From Anaerolineales bacterium (GTDB lineage: Bacteria > Chloroflexota > Anaerolineae > Anaerolineales > Villigracilaceae), in the NCBI GenBank assembly GCA_919902735.1, contig CAKKRM010000126.1, forward strand, positions 1-34,593: DNA of 34,593 bases. Reading direction: 5' to 3'. Positions 15,650 to 23,466 of this stretch are shown piece by piece. The position numbers were made by a program, and so were the translations under genes. Under the pieces are notes generated by a model. It ran no database searches. It was not told the DNA's origin and saw nothing but the letters and a program-made list of their open reading frames with translations. Numbering within the stretch: position 1 is the first letter of the stretch; the number at the start of each line of letters is the position of its first letter.

Positions 15650-16531
15650 TTAATGCGCCCCGGCGGCTTGCCCCTGCCCGCCTGTGAACAATTGAATCAG
15701 TCCCATTGCAACCCATGTAAGCAGGAAGCTTGCGAAGGAAAGCGCCGCAGGTTCGTACGCGCGATGCTGACCCAACAGGAAAAGGTAGGGGCCGAAAGCG
15801 GGCACGCCAAGGAAGGAGGCAAGAGTGACCTCGCCAACCACAATGGCAAAGGTAAGCAGGGCGCCGCTTAATAACGCTGCGCGAATATTGGGCAGGATCA
15901 CACGCACAATGATGGTGAACCAGCTTGCGCCCAGGCTTTGCGCGGCTTCGGTAAGAGTGCGAACATCCACAGTGCGCATACCTGTATCCACCGAGCGGTA
16001 CATATAAGGCAGACCCAATACCATGTAACCGGCAACGATCAAAATATCCGTGCCTACTTCAAACGTCGTAAGCGGCTGGAATAATGTCGCATCGGTAAAG
16101 GGGATTTTGATGGGCGAGCTATAGATGCGAATCAAACCGAAAACCAGGATGATCGCCGGCACTACAAAAGGAAGCAGTGTGATGAATTCCACGATCCTTC
16201 GGGCTTCCGGCAAACGCAAGCGAATCCAATAGGCGGTTGGTACGATCAGAATAATGCTGGCAACAATAGTCAACAAGGCGAGAACATTTGAATACAGGAA
16301 TGTTTTAAGAAATTCGGGATCCTCAAACGCCCTGATATACGCCTTGAACCCAATTACATCGCGTTCCATGCGAAGGGAAAAGTTAAGGGTTGCATATAAG
16401 GGGAGAAGGAAATACAGCGCGCCTAAAATAAACCAGAACCAACTCCAAAACCGTGTTCCGAGGCGCGAAAGGGACCAGGACTTGCGACCCCGCCCCTTGC
16501 CAACCCGCAGATCAATGGAAATGCCGCTCAT
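15650..16531 (-). CDS. ABC importer permease 2
   Basis: A 293-residue inner-membrane permease with six predicted helices. It carries the EAA loop TEAAQSLGASWFTIIVRVIL that docks to the ATPase. I take the ATG at 16531 because it overlaps the stop of the first permease (ATGA) and has AGGTGG in front. A further in-frame start at 16564 would overlap the neighbour by 37 bases. It is of the PotC/PhnV type and forms the channel with permease 1. Confidence 0.9.
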   Translation of the reverse strand: MSGISIDLRVGKGRGRKSWSLSRLGTRFWSWFWFILGALYFLLPLYATLNFSLRMERDVIGFKAYIRAFEDPEFLKTFLYSNVLALLTIVASIILIVPTAYWIRLRLPEARRIVEFITLLPFVVPAIILVFGLIRIYSSPIKIPFTDATLFQPLTTFEVGTDILIVAGYMVLGLPYMYRSVDTGMRTVDVRTLTEAAQSLGASWFTIIVRVILPNIRAALLSGALLTFAIVVGEVTLASFLGVPAFGPYLFLLGQHRAYEPAALSFASFLLTWVAMGLIQLFTGGQGQAAGAH

Positions 16532-17418
16532 CTCAACCACCTTTCTGATCTTTTCTGAAGCCATGAATAGCCAATCAAAGATATTGTCATCACGACAACC
16601 ATTCCCATCGCCATGGCATAGCCAAGACCTGGGTTATGGTGTACATCGCCGCGGATCTGCGCCCCGATCTGAATAGTAATAATGCCCAATCTGCCGCCGG
16701 TGAGGGCGTACGCCGTTGCATAGGCGCCGAAGGCATTCCCAAACAAAAGGATCATGGTACCCAAGATCGAAGGAAGCAGCACAGGGAAGGCGACCCGCAT
16801 CCAATATTGAAAGTTACTCGCCCCAAGGTTTTCAGCGGCTTCACGCCATTCACGCTTCAATCCATCCAATGCCGGGGCCATGATCAACACCATGAGCGGG
16901 AATTGGAAATACATATAGGTCAGGCTGAGGCCAGCAAAACTGTAAAGGTCAAAATTTGTTTGCTGATATAAATTCACGCCAAACAGGTTTTTGATGAGGG
17001 TGGTGATAAACCCCGTGCGCCCCAATGTTGCAATAAAAGCAAACGCCAGGGGAACCCCTGCAAAATTGGAAGCCACACCGGAGAATGTTATCAATGCCGA
17101 ACGCAGCGGTTTTGGCAGGCCGCCCACTGTTACAGAGTATGCAAGTAAAAAGCCGAAGAGTCCGCCGCCGAGTGCGGTGGCTGCGCTAATGCGAATGCTC
17201 AGCCAGTATGCATCCAGGATGGCCTTTTCTTCAAATAATTGAATGATATTGGCGAGTGAAAATTGGCCTTCTTCAGTTGTAAAGCTGCCGATAAATAAAC
17301 GCAGGGACGGCAAAATAAGAAAAAGGATTGCAAACAGGAAAAATGGCGTAACGCCCAGCCATTTTTTCCAATCAGCGGAGGGGGAAACGCCTTTTGGGTT
17401 AAGAGCAGTTTGAGCCAT
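16528..17418 (-). CDS. ABC importer permease 1
   Basis: A 296-residue permease of the PotB/PhnU type. It has a cytoplasmic N-terminus, a first helix near 22-42, and the EAA loop REAAENLGASNFQYWMRVAF in the second half. It overlaps the second permease by four bases. An 80-base gap containing a strong hairpin separates it from the binding-protein gene upstream, which fits higher expression of the binding protein than of the membrane parts. Confidence 0.92.
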   Translation of the reverse strand: MAQTALNPKGVSPSADWKKWLGVTPFFLFAILFLILPSLRLFIGSFTTEEGQFSLANIIQLFEEKAILDAYWLSIRISAATALGGGLFGFLLAYSVTVGGLPKPLRSALITFSGVASNFAGVPLAFAFIATLGRTGFITTLIKNLFGVNLYQQTNFDLYSFAGLSLTYMYFQFPLMVLIMAPALDGLKREWREAAENLGASNFQYWMRVAFPVLLPSILGTMILLFGNAFGAYATAYALTGGRLGIITIQIGAQIRGDVHHNPGLGYAMAMGMVVVMTISLIGYSWLQKRSERWLR

Positions 17419-17446
17419 TAATTACCTCAACTTATCTCTTGCTGTG

Positions 17447-17476
17447 GCGAGACCCCGCCAGGTGGCGGGGTCTCGC
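17447..17476 (-). terminator. Hairpin between binding-protein and permease genes
   Basis: Perfect 14-bp arms (GCGAGACCCCGCCA and its complement) enclose a two-base loop. No U tract follows, so it is more likely a 3'-end stabiliser or partial attenuator for the binding-protein message than a full terminator. Confidence 0.75.
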
Positions 17477-17498
17477 ATTATTACATCAAATCAATTTG

Positions 17499-18683
17499 TT
17501 ACGGAGCAGCTTGAACGTCTGCGCCGACGGCTGAATCCCAGTTCGCGGTGATGAGGGCTTTCGCAGCATCAAGTTGGGCGAGGGTGGGGAATACTGCGCC
17601 GGAGACATCAGGCAGTTTGGCGAGCAAGTCAGCGGGGATAACACCGCGGTCGCGCATATCGCCTTCGCGGATCGGATGGCAGTAGCCCTTCATCCAGATG
17701 GTCTGGCCTTCGTCAGAATAGAGGAACTCCATCCATAACTTGGCGGCGTTGGGGTGCGGAGCATAGGCGCTAATCGCCTGAACATATACACCAGCGAAAC
17801 GGCCAGTGGCGGGAATCACAACCTCAGCCTTGGGATTGCCTTCGAAGGAATCCACGGCGGCGAGAGCGTTATAGTCCCAGGTAATGCGGACAGCGGTTTC
17901 GCCAGTTGCAACCAAACCATTATTCGCGATTAAAGGAACAAGGTTGCCAGCAGCGTTCAAATCGGCGAAGAAGTCGAGGCCGGCCTGGGCGTCATCAAGG
18001 GAACCGCCGTTTGCGAGTGTGGAGGCATAAACGGTTTGAATCGCCTGATTGGAAGTGCGGGGATCACCAGAGAGCGCAACCTGACCGTTGTACTTGGGGT
18101 CAAGCAAATCAGCCCAATCCTGGGGAACATCGGGTTGAACATCGGTGTTCACGAGGAAGGATAACACGCCGTAGTAATCGCCATACCAGTAACCCTCGGC
18201 ATCCTTGGCGTCATCGGGGATGCTGTCCCAGGTGGAAACCTTGTAAGGCTGGATCAAACCTTCAGCCTTGGAGGAAGCGCCGAAAGCAAAACCAACGTCA
18301 ATGACATCAGGAGCCTGCGGGCCGGTATTATCCTTGTTGGCTTTGATGGCTTCAACTTCGTCACCGGAGCCAGCGTCAGGATTCAATTCGTTGACCTCGA
18401 GACCATACTTGGCTTTGAAGGTCTCAATGGCTTCGCCGTAGTTGCACCAGTCATGCGGCAGGGCAATAGTGGTGAGCGTGCCTTCAGCCTGAGCCGCGGC
18501 AACAAGGTCAGCCATGGGGTCGACAACGGGCGCTTCGGTTGCAACAGGGGCTTCGGTAGCAACGGGGGCTTCGGTAACGACAGGGGCTTCGGTGGCAACA
18601 GGGCCGCCGCCGCACGCGGACAACAATGTTGCCGCAATGACGAACAGGGCGAGCAAATGATAAGCAAAGTTTTTGGTACGCAT
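17499..18683 (-). CDS. ABC importer substrate-binding lipoprotein
   Basis: A 394-residue extracellular binding protein. A signal peptide with lipobox LLSAC places the lipid-anchored Cys at residue 24. Residues about 28-55 form a flexible linker of TEAP repeats. The mature domain has the two-lobed fold of the FbpA/PotD/PhnS class, with motifs such as DVIDVGFAFG, WADLLDPKYNGQVALSGDP and a C-terminal KLWMEFLYSDEGQ. The ligand cannot be read off. Polyamine, ferric iron, thiamine or 2-aminoethylphosphonate are family options. AGGAG lies about 10 bases before the ATG. It is the first gene of the operon with the two permeases and the ATPase. Confidence 0.92.
   Translation of the reverse strand: MRTKNFAYHLLALFVIAATLLSACGGGPVATEAPVVTEAPVATEAPVATEAPVVDPMADLVAAAQAEGTLTTIALPHDWCNYGEAIETFKAKYGLEVNELNPDAGSGDEVEAIKANKDNTGPQAPDVIDVGFAFGASSKAEGLIQPYKVSTWDSIPDDAKDAEGYWYGDYYGVLSFLVNTDVQPDVPQDWADLLDPKYNGQVALSGDPRTSNQAIQTVYASTLANGGSLDDAQAGLDFFADLNAAGNLVPLIANNGLVATGETAVRITWDYNALAAVDSFEGNPKAEVVIPATGRFAGVYVQAISAYAPHPNAAKLWMEFLYSDEGQTIWMKGYCHPIREGDMRDRGVIPADLLAKLPDVSGAVFPTLAQLDAAKALITANWDSAVGADVQAAP
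18532..18603. repeat. Four tandem 18-bp units encoding the TEAP linker
   Basis: Units start at 18532, 18550, 18568 and 18586, each of the form GCTTCGGTnnCnACnGGG. On the coding strand each gives six residues of the type V-A-T-E-A-P. The repeat number sets the length of the lipoprotein linker and could vary by slippage. Confidence 0.85.
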
Positions 18684-18772
18684 TTCTCTCTATCTCCTAT
18701 TTGTATTAGTTTGAATGGACAAAAGATACGATCTATACTGCCTTTACTATTTCTCTTCCCAGCGCCTCCAGT

Positions 18773-18820
18773 CTGTTAACAAACTGTTAACATTTTAGCA
18801 TTATCAATATTCAAAGTCAA
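18773..18820 (-). promoter_or_regulatory. Promoter of the binding-protein operon with tandem CTGTTAAC sites
   Basis: Leftward, TTGACT (18820-18815), a 17-base spacer and TAAAAT (18797-18792) give a strong sigma-70-type promoter. Directly downstream two copies of CTGTTAAC (18784-18791 and 18773-18780, as read on the plus strand) are spaced 11 bases, one helical turn. They touch the -10 box and lie in the expected start-site region, a classic repressor position. The regulator is unknown. Confidence 0.65.
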
Positions 18821-18867
18821 ACCGCGCTTTGAATGAATGACCAAGATAATCGTTCCATTCCCCTCTT

Positions 18868-19860
18868 CTACCTGCCTCCCGCCACATTTACGATAAACCA
18901 ATAAATACCCGCCGAGATCAACCCACTGACTGGGATGGTGATCATCCAGGCCGTGAGAATATCTGTAACCACAGTCCAGCGCACTTTGCCGAAGCGTTCC
19001 GAGGAGCCTACGCCAACAATGGCAGAGCTGACAACCTGCGTAGTGCTGACTGGCGCGCCCCCAAAGGAAGCCGCAAGGATCACAAAAGCAGATGCCATTT
19101 GAGTGGCAAAGCTATGCACGGGGCGAATCTTGTAGAACTTGCCGCCCAAAGTGCGGATCAACCTCCAGCCACCCAGAGCAGTTCCCAGCGCCATAGTCGA
19201 AGCGCTGATGGCAATCACCCAAAACGGGACGGTGAAATTATCCAGCGCGCCGCCGATCAATAAACTCAGCGTGATGATGCCCATTGTTTTTTGCGCGTCA
19301 TTCGTCCCGTGACTGAACGCCAGCCCAATGGCAGTAAACAACTGGGCGCGTTTGAAAAATTCGTTGATATTCGGAGACACGTTTCGCGCAAGGAAGTAGA
19401 TTAGCCGTAATATCAAAAAACCAACTACAAAGCCAGCCAGGGGTGAAATAAACAAACCGATGAGCACTTTGTAAATTGCTTTAAGGTTGATCGCTCCGAA
19501 ACCAGCCGTAAACGCAACCACGCCGATCAGGCCGCCAATCAACGCATGAGATGAACTGCTGGGTATGCCCAGAAACCATGTGATCATGTTCCAAATGATG
19601 GCAGCCAGCAAACAAGCCACCAACGCATTCAGCGTGAGCAGGTGCGAATCCACTATATCGCCGCCGACCGTTTTTGCCACGGTCACGCCAAACAAAAAGG
19701 GACCAAAGAACTCGGCAACGGCGGTCACGCCAAGCGCAGTATTTGGGCGAAACGCACGCGATGAAATCATGGTTGCTACGATGTTGCTCGAATCGCGCAT
19801 TCCGTTGATGAACTCGAAAACCAGCGCCAGAATAATAACAAGGATCAATTGAGAAGACAT
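18868..19860 (-). CDS. PiT-family inorganic phosphate transporter
   Basis: A 330-residue PiT-family permease with ten or more hydrophobic helices. The family's duplicated signatures are NGMRDSSNIVATMISSRAF near the N-terminus and GTNDAQKTMG in the second half, plus IPSSSSHALIGG and APVSTTQVVSS. It imports inorganic phosphate with a cation. The ATG at 19860 is preferred over the GTG at 19866 because the AGG ribosome site would overlap the latter. It follows the DUF47 gene by 10 bp, the usual pairing for PiT transporters. Confidence 0.92.
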   Translation of the reverse strand: MSSQLILVIILALVFEFINGMRDSSNIVATMISSRAFRPNTALGVTAVAEFFGPFLFGVTVAKTVGGDIVDSHLLTLNALVACLLAAIIWNMITWFLGIPSSSSHALIGGLIGVVAFTAGFGAINLKAIYKVLIGLFISPLAGFVVGFLILRLIYFLARNVSPNINEFFKRAQLFTAIGLAFSHGTNDAQKTMGIITLSLLIGGALDNFTVPFWVIAISASTMALGTALGGWRLIRTLGGKFYKIRPVHSFATQMASAFVILAASFGGAPVSTTQVVSSAIVGVGSSERFGKVRWTVVTDILTAWMITIPVSGLISAGIYWFIVNVAGGR

Positions 19861-19870
19861 TAACACCTGG

Positions 19871-20491
19871 TTAAGTTTTCTTTACAACAATATCTGCAAT
19901 AATGTTCGCCGCTTCATCGCCGCGGTCTGCCGCGTTGGAAAGGTGACGGTATACCTCGCGCAGCTTTAACATCTCGACCACGTGATGCAAATCTTCAGGC
20001 CCGCTGAACAGGTCTGCCACGGCTTCACGGTAAACGGCTTCCACTCGGTTCTCCAGCGCCTTGGCGCGCTGGGCATGGTCGATGGCGACGTTTGGATGTT
20101 TCGGCAGGCGTTGAACGGCATGTAGGATCTCGTACGCCGCATCCTTTAAAAGGGAGGCGATCCTTTGCATGTAGACGGTGGGCTGCACCTTGAGAACAAC
20201 CATCTCCATCACCGTTGTATCCGCGTAGTCAATCACATCGTCAATGGAGCGGGAAAGGGCAAAAATATCCTCGCGGTCAAACGGCGTGACAAAAGAGCGG
20301 TTCAATTCGTCAATTAAAATACGGCGAACTTCATCCGCCTCCTTCTCTTTTATGGATAGTTCCTCCGCGACATCGGGGTCGCTGGTCTCGAAATATCTGA
20401 CCAAAAGACGCAGTCCTTCATAAGCAAGGGACGCCTGCTGTTCGATCAGGTTTTGAAATACATTTTCTCGTTTCTTGAAAAAGCCAAACAT
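19871..20491 (-). CDS. DUF47 (PhoU-like) regulator of the PiT transporter
   Basis: A 206-residue all-helical DUF47 protein, related to PhoU. The start is placed at the ATG at 20491 (MFGFFKKRENVF), which has AAAGG about 10 bases before it and matches the common MFxFF beginning of the family. The upstream ATG at 20524 would add an atypical IIERYYY segment. Conserved features include KEADEVRR and DREDIFALSRSIDDVIDYAD, typical metal-binding helices. DUF47 proteins control the activity of the PiT transporter encoded next door. Nothing suggests a broader Pho system here. Confidence 0.9.
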   Translation of the reverse strand: MFGFFKKRENVFQNLIEQQASLAYEGLRLLVRYFETSDPDVAEELSIKEKEADEVRRILIDELNRSFVTPFDREDIFALSRSIDDVIDYADTTVMEMVVLKVQPTVYMQRIASLLKDAAYEILHAVQRLPKHPNVAIDHAQRAKALENRVEAVYREAVADLFSGPEDLHHVVEMLKLREVYRHLSNAADRGDEAANIIADIVVKKT

Positions 20492-20583
20492 ATAATAGTA
20501 CCTTTCGATAATTTTTATGGTCACGGCGGGTTGAACTCCAGACCATGACCGTATTGCTGATTTATATAACTGACGTTACACAC

Positions 20584-20637
20584 CGTCCCGAAGGTTTGGA
20601 CTACAAACCAGCTTGATTTACGAGAACCTTCGGGACG
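20584..20637. repeat. Inverted repeat CGTCCCGAAGGTT / AACCTTCGGGACG
   Basis: Perfect 13-bp arms with a 28-base spacer lie in the 322-base gap between the MttB-like gene and the DUF47 gene. The same core TCCCGAAGGTT / AACCTTCGGGA recurs at 26106-26155. The rest of the gap (20638-20813) shows no gene. Confidence 0.75.
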
Positions 20638-20813
20638 TTTCGCCTGGCGTTCAAATTCCTCGAAAAAAACCTCACCGCACTCCCGCAAGAACATCGGGAC
20701 GATGTAGCGCGCGGCGCAAGTGTCGGGACGGCGCCTGTGTGTTATTTCCGATAAAGTCTAATACCTGCGGCCATAAGCGGGAAAGCGCAATTTATGACCG
20801 TGGCGGGTAAACT

Positions 20814-22250
20814 TTATTCGACTGGGGTTAATTCGCCCGCAACCATGCCCTCGAACCTTGCCCGAAGTTTTTCGTCCAATTCATCCGAAATCAACGGCTG
20901 GGGGTTGCTGGTCATAATCTCCTTTGCCTTCATCATCGCGCGGGCGTGAATATCCGTCGAGCCTTTCTTTTCCCAAATCGTGCGCGCATTGCGGTCTGCG
21001 ATCTTTGTCATCACGGCTTCGGTCTTCATGCGGCCAATGGTGTGTTTGGCAGTGATGTACGAGCCGCCCGGCCCAACTTCTTTGATAAGCGAAATCGCCA
21101 GTTCATCCTCGCTAAAATTGATTCCGCGTTTCAAGCGTTTCATCATTTGGGCGGCTTCATCATCCATCACGGCTTTGGCAAAATCGAAGGTCTTCAGCGC
21201 ATCGATCAACCCGCCAATGTTGAACATATCCATGCCGCCGAGCAAACCAGCAATTCCAGACATGCCTGTTTCATACCCAGCCTGCGCGTCATTCAACTTT
21301 GAATTGGTCAAGCCAACGTACCCGCCGCAGGGAACAGTGTAAAACCGCGCCAACTGTGCGAACGCCATGTGTAACATGCCGCACTCGATTGCGCCAGATG
21401 TGTAGGCGCCAGAGCGCATGTCTGCAACGGTGCCGAGTGTGGCGTAAATGGTGGGTGTGCCTTCCTTTACCATCTGCATCAACACCAGCCCGGATAAAAA
21501 TTCGGCGTTGCCCTGCGCCAGCGTCCCCGCCATGGACATCGGCGAAGTAAGGCCCGCGTTCGGTACAATGGTCGGGTAGACAGGCAGGCCCTCATTGGCA
21601 AAATACATCACATTTTCAGTGGAGAGCTTATCCATGGTCAACGGCGACACAATGGGGCAATAATGATGTGTGAGGAAAGGATGTTCCTTATAAGCTTCCT
21701 TTCCGCCCGCCACCATATACGCCATTTCCATAACGTCAAGCGTATCCTTGTGATCGGTCGTGGTGACACGGATCGGTTTAAGACAATACTTGATGGACGG
21801 ATACAGCCTCGAGATTGTGAATTGATCCGCAGGCGCGTCATCTGCCAAAGTGGAAATGGAGAAAATATCGTAGCCTGGAAGTTCATTGATGAGATGCGCG
21901 ATCCGCGCGATATCCGCTGACTCGGCGCGTCTTTCCGCGCCCGTAACTGGATCTATGATATCAGGAGCGGAACTGGCTGTGACAATGACCGGGCTATCCC
22001 GCGGGATCGTTTTATCGAACTTCGGGTCGCGCCCGTGAAAAGTAAAAGTAGGCGGAACCAGCCTGCGATATTTTTCTGTAATTGCGCGTGGAAATTTAAC
22101 CCGCTCATCTTCCACGATACATCCGTGCTGTTTGAAAAGTTCACGGGCAGGTTCATAACGAACCTTCAAGCCAACATCCTCCAAAATCTCCAATGAGGCT
22201 TCGTGGATTCGTTCGACCTGTTCCTGGGTAAGAAGAGCTGCAAATGACAT
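20814..22250 (-). CDS. MttB-family (COG5598) methyltransferase, no pyrrolysine
   Basis: A 478-residue member of the trimethylamine methyltransferase family. Family hallmarks are the N-terminal helix LTQEQVERIHEASLEILEDVG, a TIM-barrel core, and the block GLTNSKLNDAQAGYETGMSG. The gene has no in-frame TAG, so it belongs to the non-pyrrolysine branch. Characterised members of that branch demethylate quaternary amines such as glycine betaine, proline betaine or carnitine, passing the methyl to a corrinoid protein. No corrinoid-binding partner is encoded in the window. AAGGA lies 9 bases before the ATG. It follows the PfkB gene by 24 bp, so both are likely one transcript. The substrate is open. 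Confidence 0.9.
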   Translation of the reverse strand: MSFAALLTQEQVERIHEASLEILEDVGLKVRYEPARELFKQHGCIVEDERVKFPRAITEKYRRLVPPTFTFHGRDPKFDKTIPRDSPVIVTASSAPDIIDPVTGAERRAESADIARIAHLINELPGYDIFSISTLADDAPADQFTISRLYPSIKYCLKPIRVTTTDHKDTLDVMEMAYMVAGGKEAYKEHPFLTHHYCPIVSPLTMDKLSTENVMYFANEGLPVYPTIVPNAGLTSPMSMAGTLAQGNAEFLSGLVLMQMVKEGTPTIYATLGTVADMRSGAYTSGAIECGMLHMAFAQLARFYTVPCGGYVGLTNSKLNDAQAGYETGMSGIAGLLGGMDMFNIGGLIDALKTFDFAKAVMDDEAAQMMKRLKRGINFSEDELAISLIKEVGPGGSYITAKHTIGRMKTEAVMTKIADRNARTIWEKKGSTDIHARAMMKAKEIMTSNPQPLISDELDEKLRARFEGMVAGELTPVE

Positions 22251-22274
22251 GGGTCACATCCTTATTGATAAATT

Positions 22275-23372
22275 TTAATCAACCAATGATCTTTTGATCT
22301 TCCTGCGTTCCACTTTCTTCTTCGGTAAAATTTTTGCTGCCAGCTTCTGGCCTTCCTTTACAAGGGCGTTGTTGGCAATCGGGTTGCCCTGCGGAATATG
22401 CAGAAATTTGCGTATTTTGTAGAACTGGTCGCCGCGATAGACCATACGCTCGATGCGAACGGTGCGCGCCAGCCCCATGATTTGCTGGACGGGGAACATC
22501 GCCAATCCTGAGCGGGTGACTTTGAGCGAAGCGGCCGCAATCGCAAAGCGGACGGTCTCCTCCAGGCTCCATCCATTGAGATAGCCGTAGGCAAATCCCG
22601 ATGAGAACGTTGCGCCTGCGCCGGAGGCGTCCACGGCTTTCACTTTGGGGGCATAGGCGCGGATGATCTCATCGCCCTGCACCACCATACAGCCCTGACT
22701 AGCCATGGTAATGATGGCAGTCTTTATACCAGAGTTAATCAATTTGCGCGCCACACCCAGCATGGCCTGTTTTTTTCCGATCTGCGCGGCATCTGTCACC
22801 GCCTGACAAACTGTGACCAGGCCTGAGTATTTTTTGAGCAATTCAGGGTGCTGATGTCCATGCTCAAAATTGAGAAAAACGGGTACGTTATGCCGATGCG
22901 CCTCTTCCATGGCGCGGAGGATGTGGGCGTCGCCATCGTACCAGTCCACGTACAGCAGTTTGGACTTCTTTATTAATGAAAGGTCGGCGGTATCCAGTGT
23001 GCCGAGGATTTCTTCAGAGCGTTGCCAGAAATACGTGCGCGCTCCTTTTTTATCGGAGACATTCACCTCGAGCGGCGTTTTATATTTTTTGGTAAAACGC
23101 ACCTTTCCCTGCACACCCATTTTTTTTAGGGTATCGGCAACATGATGGCCGAGCAGATCGTCGCCAACTGATGTGCCAATCATGCCAGCAGGCACACCCC
23201 ATTGACTCAGGTTACATGCAATAATCGCCGCATCGTCATAGACATACTCGCTGACTTGATGCACGATCGCGCCTGTGTTGTGCTTGGGCAGGCGATCCAA
23301 CGCCATAATGTAGACAGGCGTCAACATGCCGAAGCCGACGTATGCGGGAGAGGTTTGTTTGGTAGAAGGCAT
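22275..23372 (-). CDS. PfkB-fold sugar-kinase-like protein lacking catalytic Asp
   Basis: A 365-residue PfkB/ribokinase-fold protein: the core spans about 10-305, followed by an unusual basic tail (KKKVERRKIKRS). The C-terminal signature normally DTxGAGDxFxxG reads DASGAGATFSSGF, so the catalytic Asp is Ala254 (codon at 22611-22613, GCA). The N-terminal GG substrate motif is also replaced (VYDDAAIIACN). Either it is a pseudokinase with a binding or regulatory role, or it uses another base. The anion-hole Gly-Ala-Gly is intact, so nucleotide binding may persist. It lies between the dehydrogenase and the MttB-like gene on the same strand. Confidence 0.85.
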   Translation of the reverse strand: MPSTKQTSPAYVGFGMLTPVYIMALDRLPKHNTGAIVHQVSEYVYDDAAIIACNLSQWGVPAGMIGTSVGDDLLGHHVADTLKKMGVQGKVRFTKKYKTPLEVNVSDKKGARTYFWQRSEEILGTLDTADLSLIKKSKLLYVDWYDGDAHILRAMEEAHRHNVPVFLNFEHGHQHPELLKKYSGLVTVCQAVTDAAQIGKKQAMLGVARKLINSGIKTAIITMASQGCMVVQGDEIIRAYAPKVKAVDASGAGATFSSGFAYGYLNGWSLEETVRFAIAAASLKVTRSGLAMFPVQQIMGLARTVRIERMVYRGDQFYKIRKFLHIPQGNPIANNALVKEGQKLAAKILPKKKVERRKIKRSLVD

Positions 23373-23375
23373 TCT

Positions 23376-23466
23376 AAAAATTCACCACAAAGTGTCACAA
23401 AGGATCACGAAGGAAGGTCACTTAAACCTTTGTGTACCTTCGTGCCCTTTGTGGTTAAAAATTTTT
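23376..23466. repeat. Palindromic CACAAAGG/CACGAAGG element
   Basis: Paired segments ACCACAAAG (23384-23392) with CTTTGTGGT (23447-23455), and CACGAAGG (23406-23413) with CCTTCGTG (23437-23444), fold into an imperfect hairpin that fills the gap between the dehydrogenase and PfkB-like genes. The sequence type is widespread in bacterial intergenic DNA. Confidence 0.65.

Noticed and set aside
18532-18603. CRISPR-like regular repeats
   Set aside because: The 18-bp units are contiguous, without spacers, and encode the TEAP linker of the lipoprotein.
20814-22250. Possible pyrrolysine codon in the MttB-family gene
   Set aside because: The frame is open from start to stop with no in-frame TAG, and no pyrrolysine genes are present.
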